Shown in pieces: positions 14,439 to 21,964 of a DNA stretch of 35,800 nt. Made by a program: the position numbers and the translations under genes. Numbering within the stretch: the stretch's first letter is position 1; each line of letters opens with the position of its first letter. The notes below the pieces were generated by a model, which was not told the DNA's origin, ran no database searches, and worked only from the letters and a program-made list of their open reading frames with translations. This DNA comes from Brevibacterium senegalense. GTDB lineage: Bacteria > Actinomycetota > Actinomycetes > Actinomycetales > Brevibacteriaceae. The stretch is from assembly GCF_000285835.1 (NCBI RefSeq), contig NZ_HE978602.1, positions 1-35,800 of the forward strand, read 5' to 3'.

Positions 14439-15527
14439 ATGGTCACTGGACGGAACATTGTGCTGGATGCAGTGGGGTCCACCGCTGCCCGTGAATACGA
14501 CGTACCGGAGCCGCCTGCGGGCGGCCTCGTGCTGTCGATGATCCGGGCGAACGTGTGCGGTTCGGACGTGCACATCCTGAATGGTGGGCACCCGCTGGTG
14601 CAGCCCGGCTGCGTCATGGGCCACGAGGGCGTGGGCCGTGTGCACGCGCTGGGCGAGGGCGTGACGACGGACTTCGCGGGTGAGCCGCTGGCAGTGGGCG
14701 ACCGCGTCGTCTCCACCTATTTCCAGGCCTGCCGCCGCTGCCCCGAGTGCAACAGCGGGAATCAGAACATCTGCCGCAACGCCTACACCGCGTGGGGTGC
14801 GCCGGCGGACCAGGCGCCGCACTTCCACGGGACGTTCGGCACCCACTACGTCGTGGGCCCCAGCTTCGCGGTCTACAAGGTTCCGGACGGCGTCACGAGC
14901 AAGGCGGCCTCGAGCGTCAACTGCGCGCTGTCGCAGGTGTACTACGGCTGCCTGCTGGGCGAGGTGTCCTACGGTGACAAGGTGGTCATCATGGGCGCCG
15001 GCGGACTGGGCGTGTGCGCGTCCGCGGTCGCCAGCTCGTTCGGCGCGACCGTCTGGGTCGCGGAGATGGCACCGCAGCGCCTGGCGAAGGTGAAGGAGTT
15101 CGGCGCCCACCACACGATCGACCTCACGCAGGCTGAGGACGGCGACGGCCGCGTCGCGCTCATCAAGGAGCAGACCGGGGGCGGCGCGGACGTCGTCATC
15201 GATCTCACCGGTGTCCCCTCCGTCTTCGCCGAGGGCGCGCGGATGACGCGGGCCGGCGGCATCTTCGTGGAGATCGGCAACATCACCCCCCACAAGTACA
15301 CGGAGTTCGATCCGGGCCTGTTCACGCGCACGGGAGTCCAGATCCGCGCAGCGATCCGCTATCCGCAGACCGTGCTGGGGCGCGCCATCCGGTTCGTCGC
15401 CGACACGCCGCACTTCCCCTGGGAGTCCCTGGTCGACGCGGACTTCACACTGGACCAGGTGGACGAGGCGCTCGCGCAGGCGGCCGCACGCACAGTCACC
15501 CGCGCCGGTATTGTCATCGACGACTGA
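14439..15527 (+). CDS. Zinc-dependent alcohol dehydrogenase (MDR family) 1
   Basis: This 362-aa medium-chain dehydrogenase has catalytic zinc residues C40 (in CGSDVH) and the G61-H62-E63 motif, and structural zinc cysteines C98, C101, C104 and C112. The Rossmann motif is GAGGLG (186-191), with an acidic residue at the end of strand 2 (WVAEMAP) favouring NAD+. ATG 14439 is preferred to 14424 because GAGGTGGG lies just before it. It is divergent from the lactonase operon and 34 bp upstream of a second dehydrogenase. It probably oxidises the hydroxyl group freed by lactone opening, or another alcohol of the same route. Confidence 0.93.
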   Translation: MVTGRNIVLDAVGSTAAREYDVPEPPAGGLVLSMIRANVCGSDVHILNGGHPLVQPGCVMGHEGVGRVHALGEGVTTDFAGEPLAVGDRVVSTYFQACRRCPECNSGNQNICRNAYTAWGAPADQAPHFHGTFGTHYVVGPSFAVYKVPDGVTSKAASSVNCALSQVYYGCLLGEVSYGDKVVIMGAGGLGVCASAVASSFGATVWVAEMAPQRLAKVKEFGAHHTIDLTQAEDGDGRVALIKEQTGGGADVVIDLTGVPSVFAEGARMTRAGGIFVEIGNITPHKYTEFDPGLFTRTGVQIRAAIRYPQTVLGRAIRFVADTPHFPWESLVDADFTLDQVDEALAQAAARTVTRAGIVIDD

Positions 15528-15561
15528 CGACGCGCAGTCCACTCATGCAGAGGAGACCATC

Positions 15562-16674
15562 ATGAAGATCACCGGAGCAGTCCTCGATTCCGTGGGCACG
15601 GCACAGCGGCCGTACGCGGAGAGCAACCCCCTGCGCATCGTCGACCTCGAGCTGGACGATCCTGGCCCGGATGAGGTCCTCATCCGGATCCGCGCCGCGG
15701 GCCTGTGCCACTCCGACCTGTCTGTCGTCGACGGCAACCGGCCGCGACCCATGCCGATGCTCCTGGGCCACGAGGCCTCGGGCGTGGTGGAGAAGGTGGG
15801 GGACAACGTCACGGACCTGACGGTGGGCCAGCAGGTCAGCACAGTCTTCCTGCCGCGCTGCGGCGAGTGCGACAACTGCCGGACGAACGGAAAGCTGCCG
15901 TGCATCCCGGGCACTGCGGTCAACAACGCGGGCACGCTGGTGGGCGACCACATGCGACTCCACGAGGGAGACACGGATGTCTACCACCACGTGGGCGTCT
16001 CCGGGTTCGCGACGCATGCGGTGCTGCATCGCAGCTCGGTCGTGCCGGTGGGCGATGACGTGCCGCCGGCGATCGCCGCGGTCCTGGGCTGCGCGGTCCT
16101 GACCGGCGGTGGCGCCGTCATCAACGCGGGCGCACCGGAGGACGGCGACACGATCATGATCGTGGGCCTGGGCGGCGTGGGCATGGCAGCGCTCATCACC
16201 GCGATCTCCCTGAAGAAGGGGAAGGTCATCGGTGTCGACGCGAACGAATCGAAGCTCACCCGCGCGACGGAGCTGGGTGCGGACGAGGTCTACACGCCCG
16301 CACAGCTGGAGGAGAACGGCGTGAAGGCGCCCATCGTCATCGAGGCGGCGGGCCACCCCAAGGCGTTCGAGACCGCGTACAAGGCGACCGGAGTGGGCGG
16401 CAAGACGGTGACGGTCGGACTGCCGTCGCCGCAGGCAGAATCAGTCATCACCCCGCTGACACTCACGGCGGAGGCGCGCACCGTCGTGGGCTCGTACCTG
16501 GGTTCCGCCGTGCCGTCGAAGGACATCCCCGTCTACGAGAAGCTGTGGCGCGACGAGGGTCTGCCCGTCGACGAGCTCATCTCCTCCACGATCACCCTCG
16601 ACCAGATCAACGAGGCGCTCGACAAGCTGGCCGACGGCGAGGCCGTCCGCCAGGTCATCCTGTTCGAGGAGTGA
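15562..16674 (+). CDS. Zinc-dependent alcohol dehydrogenase (MDR family) 2
   Basis: This 370-aa medium-chain dehydrogenase belongs to the class III/FrmA-like branch. Catalytic zinc ligands are C49 (in GLCHSD), H70 with E71 (GHEASG) and C177 (LGCAVLTGGGAV). Structural zinc cysteines are C100, C103, C106 and C114. The dinucleotide motif is GLGGVG (202-207), with VIGVDANESK after strand 2 indicating NAD+. The start is chosen on AGAGGAG about 7 bases upstream. It is only distantly similar to dehydrogenase 1, so this is not a recent duplication. Both are transcribed together and end at the strong hairpin at 16826-16874. Confidence 0.93.
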   Translation: MKITGAVLDSVGTAQRPYAESNPLRIVDLELDDPGPDEVLIRIRAAGLCHSDLSVVDGNRPRPMPMLLGHEASGVVEKVGDNVTDLTVGQQVSTVFLPRCGECDNCRTNGKLPCIPGTAVNNAGTLVGDHMRLHEGDTDVYHHVGVSGFATHAVLHRSSVVPVGDDVPPAIAAVLGCAVLTGGGAVINAGAPEDGDTIMIVGLGGVGMAALITAISLKKGKVIGVDANESKLTRATELGADEVYTPAQLEENGVKAPIVIEAAGHPKAFETAYKATGVGGKTVTVGLPSPQAESVITPLTLTAEARTVVGSYLGSAVPSKDIPVYEKLWRDEGLPVDELISSTITLDQINEALDKLADGEAVRQVILFEE

Positions 16675-16825
16675 GCGGGCTCCCGGTCGGTTGGGTCGGC
16701 CCCTGCTGATCAGGCCCCGGCCGGGACGGCCTTCCCTCCGTCCGACCGGGGCATGTGCCCCAGGCTGACATCTGGCACGGACACGGGGTCGGCGGCGACC
16801 GCCCCGCGAGGTCCTTCCGCACTGA

Positions 16826-16874
16826 CACGGCCGCCGAGGCCGGGGCTGGAATCCAGCCCCGGCCTCGGCGGCCG
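16826..16874. terminator. Bidirectional terminator, 23-bp perfect stem
   Basis: Arms 16826-16848 and 16852-16874 are fully complementary around AAT. It lies between the convergent alcohol dehydrogenase 2 and DctP genes and can serve both. Its left arm shares most of its sequence with the hairpin at 18290-18342. Confidence 0.82.
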
Positions 16875-16899
16875 TCGTCGTGGACCGGGTGCGCCCGGG

Positions 16900-18174
16900 T
16901 CACTCCGGGCGGTGGGCCGCTGCACCCTCCTGGTAGACCTGCTCGGCCAGCGGGCGGAAGTCCGTCGCCTCCTGGTCGTACCACTCGTCGAGGTCTGCGA
17001 GGTCGCCGTCGTCGGCGTATCCCAGCTCCTCCACGACGGTCGCCCAGTGCTGGGCGCGGTCCTGCAGGCCCGTGCGGACCTCCTCGTCGATGACGCCGTC
17101 CGCGATGAGACCGTCGACCAGCTCCTCCTGCGTCTCCAGGACCGTCTCCTTCGCGTCACCGGACATGTCCGCGAACTCGCCGCCGGCCTCGCGGACGTCG
17201 GCCACCGCATCTGCACTGGACCCCACGACGGCGGAGATCTGGCCGTGGAGCCAGTCGATGTTCGCCGCGTCGAAGATGATCTGTCGGTAGGGCAGCGGCA
17301 GGGTCTCGAACGATGCGCCCGCGACGTGTCCCGCCGTCACAGCGCCCGTGAAGCGGTCCTCTCCCAGCGTCGACACGTGCGGTGCGACCTCCATGAGCCC
17401 GGTCGATCCCGCAACCATGCCCTGGATGAACGTGCAGTCGACGGTGCTGCGCTGGAGGGCCTCGAAGACCTCGCCGTACTCCATGGACACCGGCGACGCC
17501 CCCAGGTTCTCCGAGATGGGCGTCTGCGCGGAGCCGCCGATCCGGATCTGGCGGCCGCTCCAGTCGTCCGATTCCGAGCCGGGCGCGTTGCAGGCCGCCC
17601 AGTAGTTCCCGGACGAGATGAGCGGATTGAGGGGGACGACGCCGTTCTCCTCGTACTCGGCGAGGACCGCGTCGCTGTTCCACGCGGCCTCGCTCATCTG
17701 CGCCTGCGTGATCGCCTCGCCCGTCAGGGGCGCGGCGCTCGTGTAGTGGCTGAGCTTGTTGTACGCGTCGACCTGCGGGTACTCGGCGGGGAAGTAGACC
17801 GGCACGCTGTAGGCGATGTCGAGGCGACCGTCCGCCAGGGCGTCGTCGACCTCGGGGTAGCTCGCGATCGACTGCCCCCACGCGACCTCGAAGGTGATCT
17901 TCCCGCCCGAGCGCTCCTCGACGGCATCCATGAAGGACTGCTCGGCGACGGCGGCGGCTGCGTCCGGAGAGGCCGCATACGGCTGGATCGTGAGAGTGAC
18001 GGGGTCGAGGTCCGCGATCGCAGCGTCGACCTCGGCCTGGTCGGATCCGAACGCGAATCCGTCCGCATCGCCTCCGTCGCCGCTGCCGGCAACGGAGCCC
18101 CCGCATCCGGCGAGCAGGCTGAGGCTCGCGACAGTTGCGGCGGTCGACAGGAGTGCGCGGTGTCGTCGGGTCAT
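16900..18174 (-). CDS. TRAP transporter DctP-type substrate-binding lipoprotein
   Basis: This 424-aa extracytoplasmic receptor captures organic acids and hands them to a TRAP permease. The N-terminus has a lipoprotein signal, SLLAGC with lipidated C24. The mature part has DctP-type segments, including FEVAWGQSIASYPEVDDALADG, GRQIRIGG with its ligand-binding Arg, and EVFEALQRSTVDCTFIQG. AAAGGAG lies just before the ATG. A 14-bp palindrome lies 20 bp upstream. No DctQ or DctM permease gene is adjacent, which is unusual because DctP receptors normally sit with separate permease subunits. The only permease here is the fused TAXI type 7 kb away. Confidence 0.88.
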   Translation of the reverse strand: MTRRHRALLSTAATVASLSLLAGCGGSVAGSGDGGDADGFAFGSDQAEVDAAIADLDPVTLTIQPYAASPDAAAAVAEQSFMDAVEERSGGKITFEVAWGQSIASYPEVDDALADGRLDIAYSVPVYFPAEYPQVDAYNKLSHYTSAAPLTGEAITQAQMSEAAWNSDAVLAEYEENGVVPLNPLISSGNYWAACNAPGSESDDWSGRQIRIGGSAQTPISENLGASPVSMEYGEVFEALQRSTVDCTFIQGMVAGSTGLMEVAPHVSTLGEDRFTGAVTAGHVAGASFETLPLPYRQIIFDAANIDWLHGQISAVVGSSADAVADVREAGGEFADMSGDAKETVLETQEELVDGLIADGVIDEEVRTGLQDRAQHWATVVEELGYADDGDLADLDEWYDQEATDFRPLAEQVYQEGAAAHRPE

Positions 18175-18193
18175 CGTTTCTCCTTTGAAACTG

Positions 18194-18207
18194 ACTGAAC
18201 GTTCAGT
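18194..18207 (-). promoter_or_regulatory. Palindromic operator upstream of DctP gene
   Basis: ACTGAACGTTCAGT is a perfect 14-bp palindrome, 20 bases before the DctP start. The form resembles TetR/AcrR operators (TGAACGTTCA). No intact TetR gene is in this cluster. Confidence 0.6.
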
Positions 18208-18289
18208 AATTCACTGAGTGTGAGGCTCATGAGACCACGAAGCGTGTCGATCCGCCCGGCGCGCCGGATCGTGAGACACGAGGGCAGGA

Positions 18290-18342
18290 CAGCCGCCGAG
18301 GCCGGGGCCGGGATCCAGTCCCGGTCCCGGCCCCGGCGGCTG
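18290..18342. terminator. Terminator-like hairpin, 24-bp stem
   Basis: Arms 18290-18313 and 18319-18342 pair at 22 of 24 positions, or 23 counting a G-U pair, around TCCAG. It lies downstream of the Panacea-domain gene on the minus strand and probably ends that transcript before DctP. It is related to the hairpin at 16826-16874. Confidence 0.7.
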
Positions 18343-18353
18343 GGGGCGAGCCG

Positions 18354-18377
18354 GCTGTCAGCGGTGGAGCTGACAGC
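18354..18377. repeat. Perfect 9-bp inverted repeat
   Basis: GCTGTCAGC and GCTGACAGC are separated by GGTGGA. It could be a second terminator hairpin of the Panacea-domain gene or a protein-binding site. Confidence 0.45.
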
Positions 18378-18414
18378 GCAATCGTCCTACTTCGCGGCCC
18401 AGGAGGCGCAGAGG

Positions 18415-18438
18415 TCCTGACGCCCTGACGCCCTGACG
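18415..18438. repeat. Three tandem copies of an 8-bp unit
   Basis: TCCTGACG, CCCTGACG and CCCTGACG follow each other directly, just after the stop of the Panacea-domain gene. Confidence 0.6.
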
Positions 18439-18448
18439 GTCCGCGGCC

Positions 18449-19084
18449 TCAGGTCTCCAGGAGGTTGGCGCCCGTGTCGAAGCGCTCCGCGAGCTGGGCG
18501 CGCAGGCGCTTCGCCTCGGCCTGGCGGGCGGCCTCGGCCCTCTCCTCCTCGCCGGGCTGGGCGGGCCCGTCGGCGTCTCCGGCGGCGACGGCCTCGGCGA
18601 GCTCGCGGAAGGTGTCCCGGATCAGCCCGGCCGGGATCTCGGGTCCCGAGGCGAACGCGGGCTTCCCCGTCGTGGCGGCCTCGGCATAGGCGCGGGTCGC
18701 CTTCGCGGCGTTGATGAGGCCGCTCGAGTGGACGGTCCCGCGCTGGCCGGGCTTCCCGCCCAGACCCCAGTGGACGACGGCCTCGACGCCCAGCTCCAGC
18801 ATCTGGTCGTCGGGCAGGCGCAGGCGCTTGGGGTAGGTGTCCGCGAAGGCCGCGTGCGCGGCGGGATCCGTGGGGCCGTGCTGCCAGGCCTCGAAGTGCG
18901 CCTCGACGACGGGGCGGTCGTGCCAGGCCTCCAGCCAGCCCGCGGTGAAGTAGAGCAGCATCATCGCGCTCGACTTGTCGAGGCCCGGCTCGCTGAACCG
19001 GGCGTGGGCGACGACCTGGGCGGCGGTGAGAGTGGCGGGCTCCGGGGCGGGGGCGTCCGGTTCCGGGGAGTGGGCGGATGTCAT
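18449..19084 (-). CDS. Panacea (DUF4065/SocA-like) domain protein
   Basis: This 211-aa protein has a Panacea domain (about 30-130): LDKSSAMMLLYFTAGWLEAWHDRPVVEAHFEAWQHGP follows the family's K-L-KLLYY-GW---G-P---E-F-AW-HGP pattern. A charged Ala/Glu-rich helical tail follows (about 160-205). Panacea proteins are a common antitoxin domain that neutralises very different toxins encoded next door; Caulobacter SocA, a proteolytic adaptor, is one example. No toxin-like partner is visible on either side: the neighbours are an MFS exporter and a hairpin. GGAGGGAGAG precedes ATG 19084. It may be an orphan antitoxin or have another role. Confidence 0.78.
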   Translation of the reverse strand: MTSAHSPEPDAPAPEPATLTAAQVVAHARFSEPGLDKSSAMMLLYFTAGWLEAWHDRPVVEAHFEAWQHGPTDPAAHAAFADTYPKRLRLPDDQMLELGVEAVVHWGLGGKPGQRGTVHSSGLINAAKATRAYAEAATTGKPAFASGPEIPAGLIRDTFRELAEAVAAGDADGPAQPGEEERAEAARQAEAKRLRAQLAERFDTGANLLET

Positions 19085-19235
19085 GCGCCCATTCTCTCCC
19101 TCCGGGGCGACGCGGGCGATGCGGGCGGGGAGCCGCGACCGCGACACGGTTCTACCGATGTACGGGCGAGCTCGCGTGCGTTATACGAGAAGCGCACGAA
19201 CTGCGATGCGCGGTCTGTGAGGGTGGGGTGCGCGC

Positions 19236-20690
19236 TCAGGCGGCTGAGCGGCGGAAGGGGATGAACGCCGCCACCGTCAGGGCCACGAGTGCGACGACGA
19301 GGCCCAGGAGGAACGCGATGCGGAATCCCGCCTCTGTGAGGAGGACGTCCCCGCCCGCGGTGACCGCGACCGCCGCCAGCACTGCGCCCACGAGGGCGGA
19401 GCCCGTCGAGCTGCCGATCTGTCGCATGAGCGTGTTGAAGCTGGTCGCGGACCCGATGTCCGCGGCGGACACGGAGCTCATGATGAGTGCCGGCATCGCA
19501 CCGTACGCGATGCCGATCCCGCCCTTGATGATCATGTGGCCCAGCATGAGGCCCAGCGCGCTCGCCAGCGCCACCTGCATCGTGCCGTAGCCGCACGCGA
19601 TGATCGCGATGCCCGTCAGCAGCGCCACCTTGGGACCGCGCGCGTTGATGAGGCGTCCGCCCACCGGCGCCAGGAGCATCTGGATGATCCCGCCGGGCAG
19701 CAGCAGGAGTCCGGCGGCCAGGAGGGACACGCCCAGACCCGGTCCGTCGGCGGGCGGCAGCTGCAGGATCTGCGGTGTCGCCACGAGGGTGATGTACATG
19801 GCCATGCCCGTGAAGATCGAGGCGAGGTTGGTCAGCAGCGCGACGGGGGAGATCGCCGCGCGGAGGTCGACCAGGGGCTGCGCGGCCCGGAACTCCCACG
19901 CGGCCCACGACAGCAGCGCGACGGCGGACAGCCCGAACGCCCCCAGGACCGCCCACGACGTCCAGCCCCACACGGAGCCCTGCGACAGCGCGATGAGGAA
20001 CGACGACAGCCCGACCGCCAGCAGCAGTGCGCCCACCGCGTCGAACCGCTGACCGGGGGCCGGGCGCGCGCCCGCGGGGACCAGGACTGCGATGAGGATC
20101 GCCAGCACGAGGCCCAGGCCCACGAGGATCCAGAAGAGCGCACGCCACGAGAAGAACTGTGCGAAACCGGCGGACAGCGGCAGGGCGATGCCGCCGCCGA
20201 TCCCCATCGACGCACTGGCCAGCGCGATCGCGGTGGCGCGGCGGTGCGGCGGGACGACCTCCTGCAGCAGCGCGATGGAGACGGGGATCGACCCCAGCGC
20301 CACACCCTGCAGCGTCCGACCCAGCAGCATGACCGGCAGGTTCGTGGCGACGGCGGAGATCGCGCAGCCCACCACCAGGGGGACCAGCAGCCCCACGAGG
20401 ACGGTCTTCTTCCCCAGCATGTCGCCCAGGCGACCAGCGATCGGGGTGCTGACAGCACCGGCCAGGAGGGAGGCCGTCACGGCCCACGTGAACGCCGCGG
20501 GAGTGGTGTCCAATTGCGGCGGGAGCACCGTCAGCAGCGGGGCGATGAGCGACTGCATCATCGCGACGAGCGTGCAGACGACAGCCAGCAGCGCGATGGT
20601 GCGGGTGGGGGAAAGCTGCGCGGGGGAGGAAGCGAGGGCACCGGCGGGATCGATGCCGGTGGTGGACGAGGTGGCCGCGGCCGCGCGCAT
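19236..20690 (-). CDS. MFS transporter, DHA2-type drug exporter
   Basis: This 484-aa polytopic membrane protein of the major facilitator superfamily is a proton-coupled exporter. Motif A is readable at GRLGDMLGKKTVL (86-98). The loop motif LLQEVVPPHRRATAIALASASMGIGGGIALPLSAG matches the drug:H+ antiporter pattern (motifs B to C). About twelve to fourteen hydrophobic segments are visible. TGGAG precedes the ATG. It is divergent from a MarR regulator 119 bp away with a shared operator-like palindrome, the usual layout of a repressor-controlled efflux pump. The exported compound is unknown. Confidence 0.9.
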   Translation of the reverse strand: MRAAAATSSTTGIDPAGALASSPAQLSPTRTIALLAVVCTLVAMMQSLIAPLLTVLPPQLDTTPAAFTWAVTASLLAGAVSTPIAGRLGDMLGKKTVLVGLLVPLVVGCAISAVATNLPVMLLGRTLQGVALGSIPVSIALLQEVVPPHRRATAIALASASMGIGGGIALPLSAGFAQFFSWRALFWILVGLGLVLAILIAVLVPAGARPAPGQRFDAVGALLLAVGLSSFLIALSQGSVWGWTSWAVLGAFGLSAVALLSWAAWEFRAAQPLVDLRAAISPVALLTNLASIFTGMAMYITLVATPQILQLPPADGPGLGVSLLAAGLLLLPGGIIQMLLAPVGGRLINARGPKVALLTGIAIIACGYGTMQVALASALGLMLGHMIIKGGIGIAYGAMPALIMSSVSAADIGSATSFNTLMRQIGSSTGSALVGAVLAAVAVTAGGDVLLTEAGFRIAFLLGLVVALVALTVAAFIPFRRSAA

Positions 20691-20711
20691 GGCACTCCAG
20701 TCTTCACGCGA

Positions 20712-20742
20712 TTGTATGGTGCAAAACGCTTGCAGTATACAA
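20712..20742. promoter_or_regulatory. MarR-type operator between MFS and MarR genes
   Basis: Two nested inverted repeats are present: outer TTGTAT (20712-20717) with ATACAA (20737-20742), and inner TGCAA (20720-20724) with TTGCA (20730-20734). The site sits 21 bp before the MFS start in an otherwise GC-rich gap, as expected for MarR binding. Confidence 0.65.
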
Positions 20743-20809
20743 GTTTCCGTGCGGGCTCGGAAGGCGAGGGTCGGACGACGACGGGCCGGCCGCCTGCCAC
20801 AATGGGCGG

Positions 20810-21280
20810 ATGGAGGAGCGCAGGGACCAGGACGAGATGCTGGAGACGCTGGTGCGGGAGCAGATGCTCCTCACTCGCTTCGCCCTCCAGGGAGTGGCCC
20901 CCAAGGATCGCGAGGTTCCCCTGGACCGCAGCGCCGTCATCCTCCTGTCGCGCCTGCGGGCGCAGGGCCCCATGACGGTCGCGGAACTGGCCGACGCCTT
21001 CGACATGGACGTCTCGACGATCCACCGGCAGACGACGGCGGCGATGAAGTCGGACCTGCTGGAGCGCATCACGGATCCGGACGGGGGCGTCGCGCGCAAA
21101 CTGCGGCCCACCGACGAGGGGCTCCGCCGCCTCGACGCGGAGCTCGTGGCTCGCAAGGACGGGTTCGACCGGATCCTCGCCGACTGGTCCCCGGACGAGA
21201 TCGCCGGCTTCGTCCACTCCCTGCGCCGCTACAACCAGGCCGTCGAGGCCCGTCGCGGCAAGAGCTGGCCGCGCGACTGA
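20810..21280 (+). CDS. MarR-family transcriptional regulator
   Basis: This 156-aa winged-helix regulator reads LLSRLRAQGPMTVAELADAFDMDVSTIHRQTTAAMKSDLLERITDPDGGVARKLRPTDEG (about 43-105), the MarR helix-turn-helix and wing. Long helices on both sides provide the dimer interface. MarR proteins repress a divergent gene and release DNA when a small ligand binds. The MFS exporter is divergent and the nested palindrome in the gap is the likely target. The ribosome site is weak (GGGCGG), and an out-of-frame ATG lies 8 bases upstream. Confidence 0.9.
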   Translation: MEERRDQDEMLETLVREQMLLTRFALQGVAPKDREVPLDRSAVILLSRLRAQGPMTVAELADAFDMDVSTIHRQTTAAMKSDLLERITDPDGGVARKLRPTDEGLRRLDAELVARKDGFDRILADWSPDEIAGFVHSLRRYNQAVEARRGKSWPRD

Positions 21281-21320
21281 CCGTTTCGCGGGGTCTGGCC
21301 GCCGCGCCGCTCCTGTCCCC

Positions 21321-21335
21321 GGAACGGGCCGTTCC
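21321..21335. terminator. Small hairpin between convergent genes
   Basis: GGAAC-GGGCC-GTTCC, extendable to 7 bp with a single central base, lies between the MarR stop and the stop of the 190-aa gene. It is a weak terminator candidate. Confidence 0.35.
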
Positions 21336-21391
21336 CGAGGCCGTGGTCGCCGCTCGCAACCGGCTCGCCCGCGTCCTTGGGCAGGCTGCCG

Positions 21392-21964
21392 TCAGGCCCG
21401 CAGTGCGTAGTGCCGGCCGGTCAGCCCGTCGAGGATGATCTCGACCGGCTTCCCGTCGCGGGTGGCCGTCAGCCACCAGTTGGGCTTCCCGAAGACCAGC
21501 GGCTCGCCCAGCGGGTGCAGCCGTCCGGGCGGACCCAGTCGACGCCCCCGCAACAGGATGCTGCGGACCAGGTCGCGCGCGGCGCGCTCGCCCCGGACAT
21601 CGTCCAGCACGCGCACCGGATCCGTCAGTGCGGTCTCCGCGCGCACGCCACCTGCCCGCTTCGCCTCCGCGAGGGGCACGAAGGCGATGTGCTCCCACGG
21701 CTCGGCCGCGTAGGCGCGACCGCCCACCAGGTCGACGAGGGCGTGCGCGGTCGCGGAACCGGACCGTCGCCGCACCTCGTACGAGGCCGCGAGCATGGGG
21801 TGGTGGTACAGCCGGGCCCGCGGGTCCTCGAGGTCCGTCAGCCGCTTCCGCAGCCACGCGAGTGCACGGACCTCGTCGATGAGGGCGGGCCAGGCGACGG
21901 CGGGGGCGGCCGAACCCTGGGCCGTCCCCGCCGTCCCCGCCGTCCGCTGCGACGCTGAGGTCAC
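21392..21964 (-). CDS. Unknown protein coupled to sodium symporter
   Basis: This 190-aa predicted soluble protein has no family I recognise. It starts at GTG 21964, overlapping the symporter stop by 4 bp (GTGA), so translation is coupled. After an Ala/Gly/Thr-rich lead (1-22) comes a helical segment (WPALIDEVRALAWLRKRLTDLEDPRARLYHHP). A compact alternating section follows, ending GKPNWWLTATRDGKPVEIILDGLTGRHYALRA. There is no signal peptide or membrane segment. The coupling suggests a role with the symporter, for example as a regulatory or accessory subunit, but nothing in the sequence proves it. Confidence 0.75.
   Translation of the reverse strand: MTSASQRTAGTAGTAQGSAAPAVAWPALIDEVRALAWLRKRLTDLEDPRARLYHHPMLAASYEVRRRSGSATAHALVDLVGGRAYAAEPWEHIAFVPLAEAKRAGGVRAETALTDPVRVLDDVRGERAARDLVRSILLRGRRLGPPGRLHPLGEPLVFGKPNWWLTATRDGKPVEIILDGLTGRHYALRA

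Noticed and set aside
19536..20975. 479-codon plus-strand frame opposite the MFS exporter
   Set aside because: Gln/Arg/Gly-rich shadow. It also covers the exporter/MarR control region.
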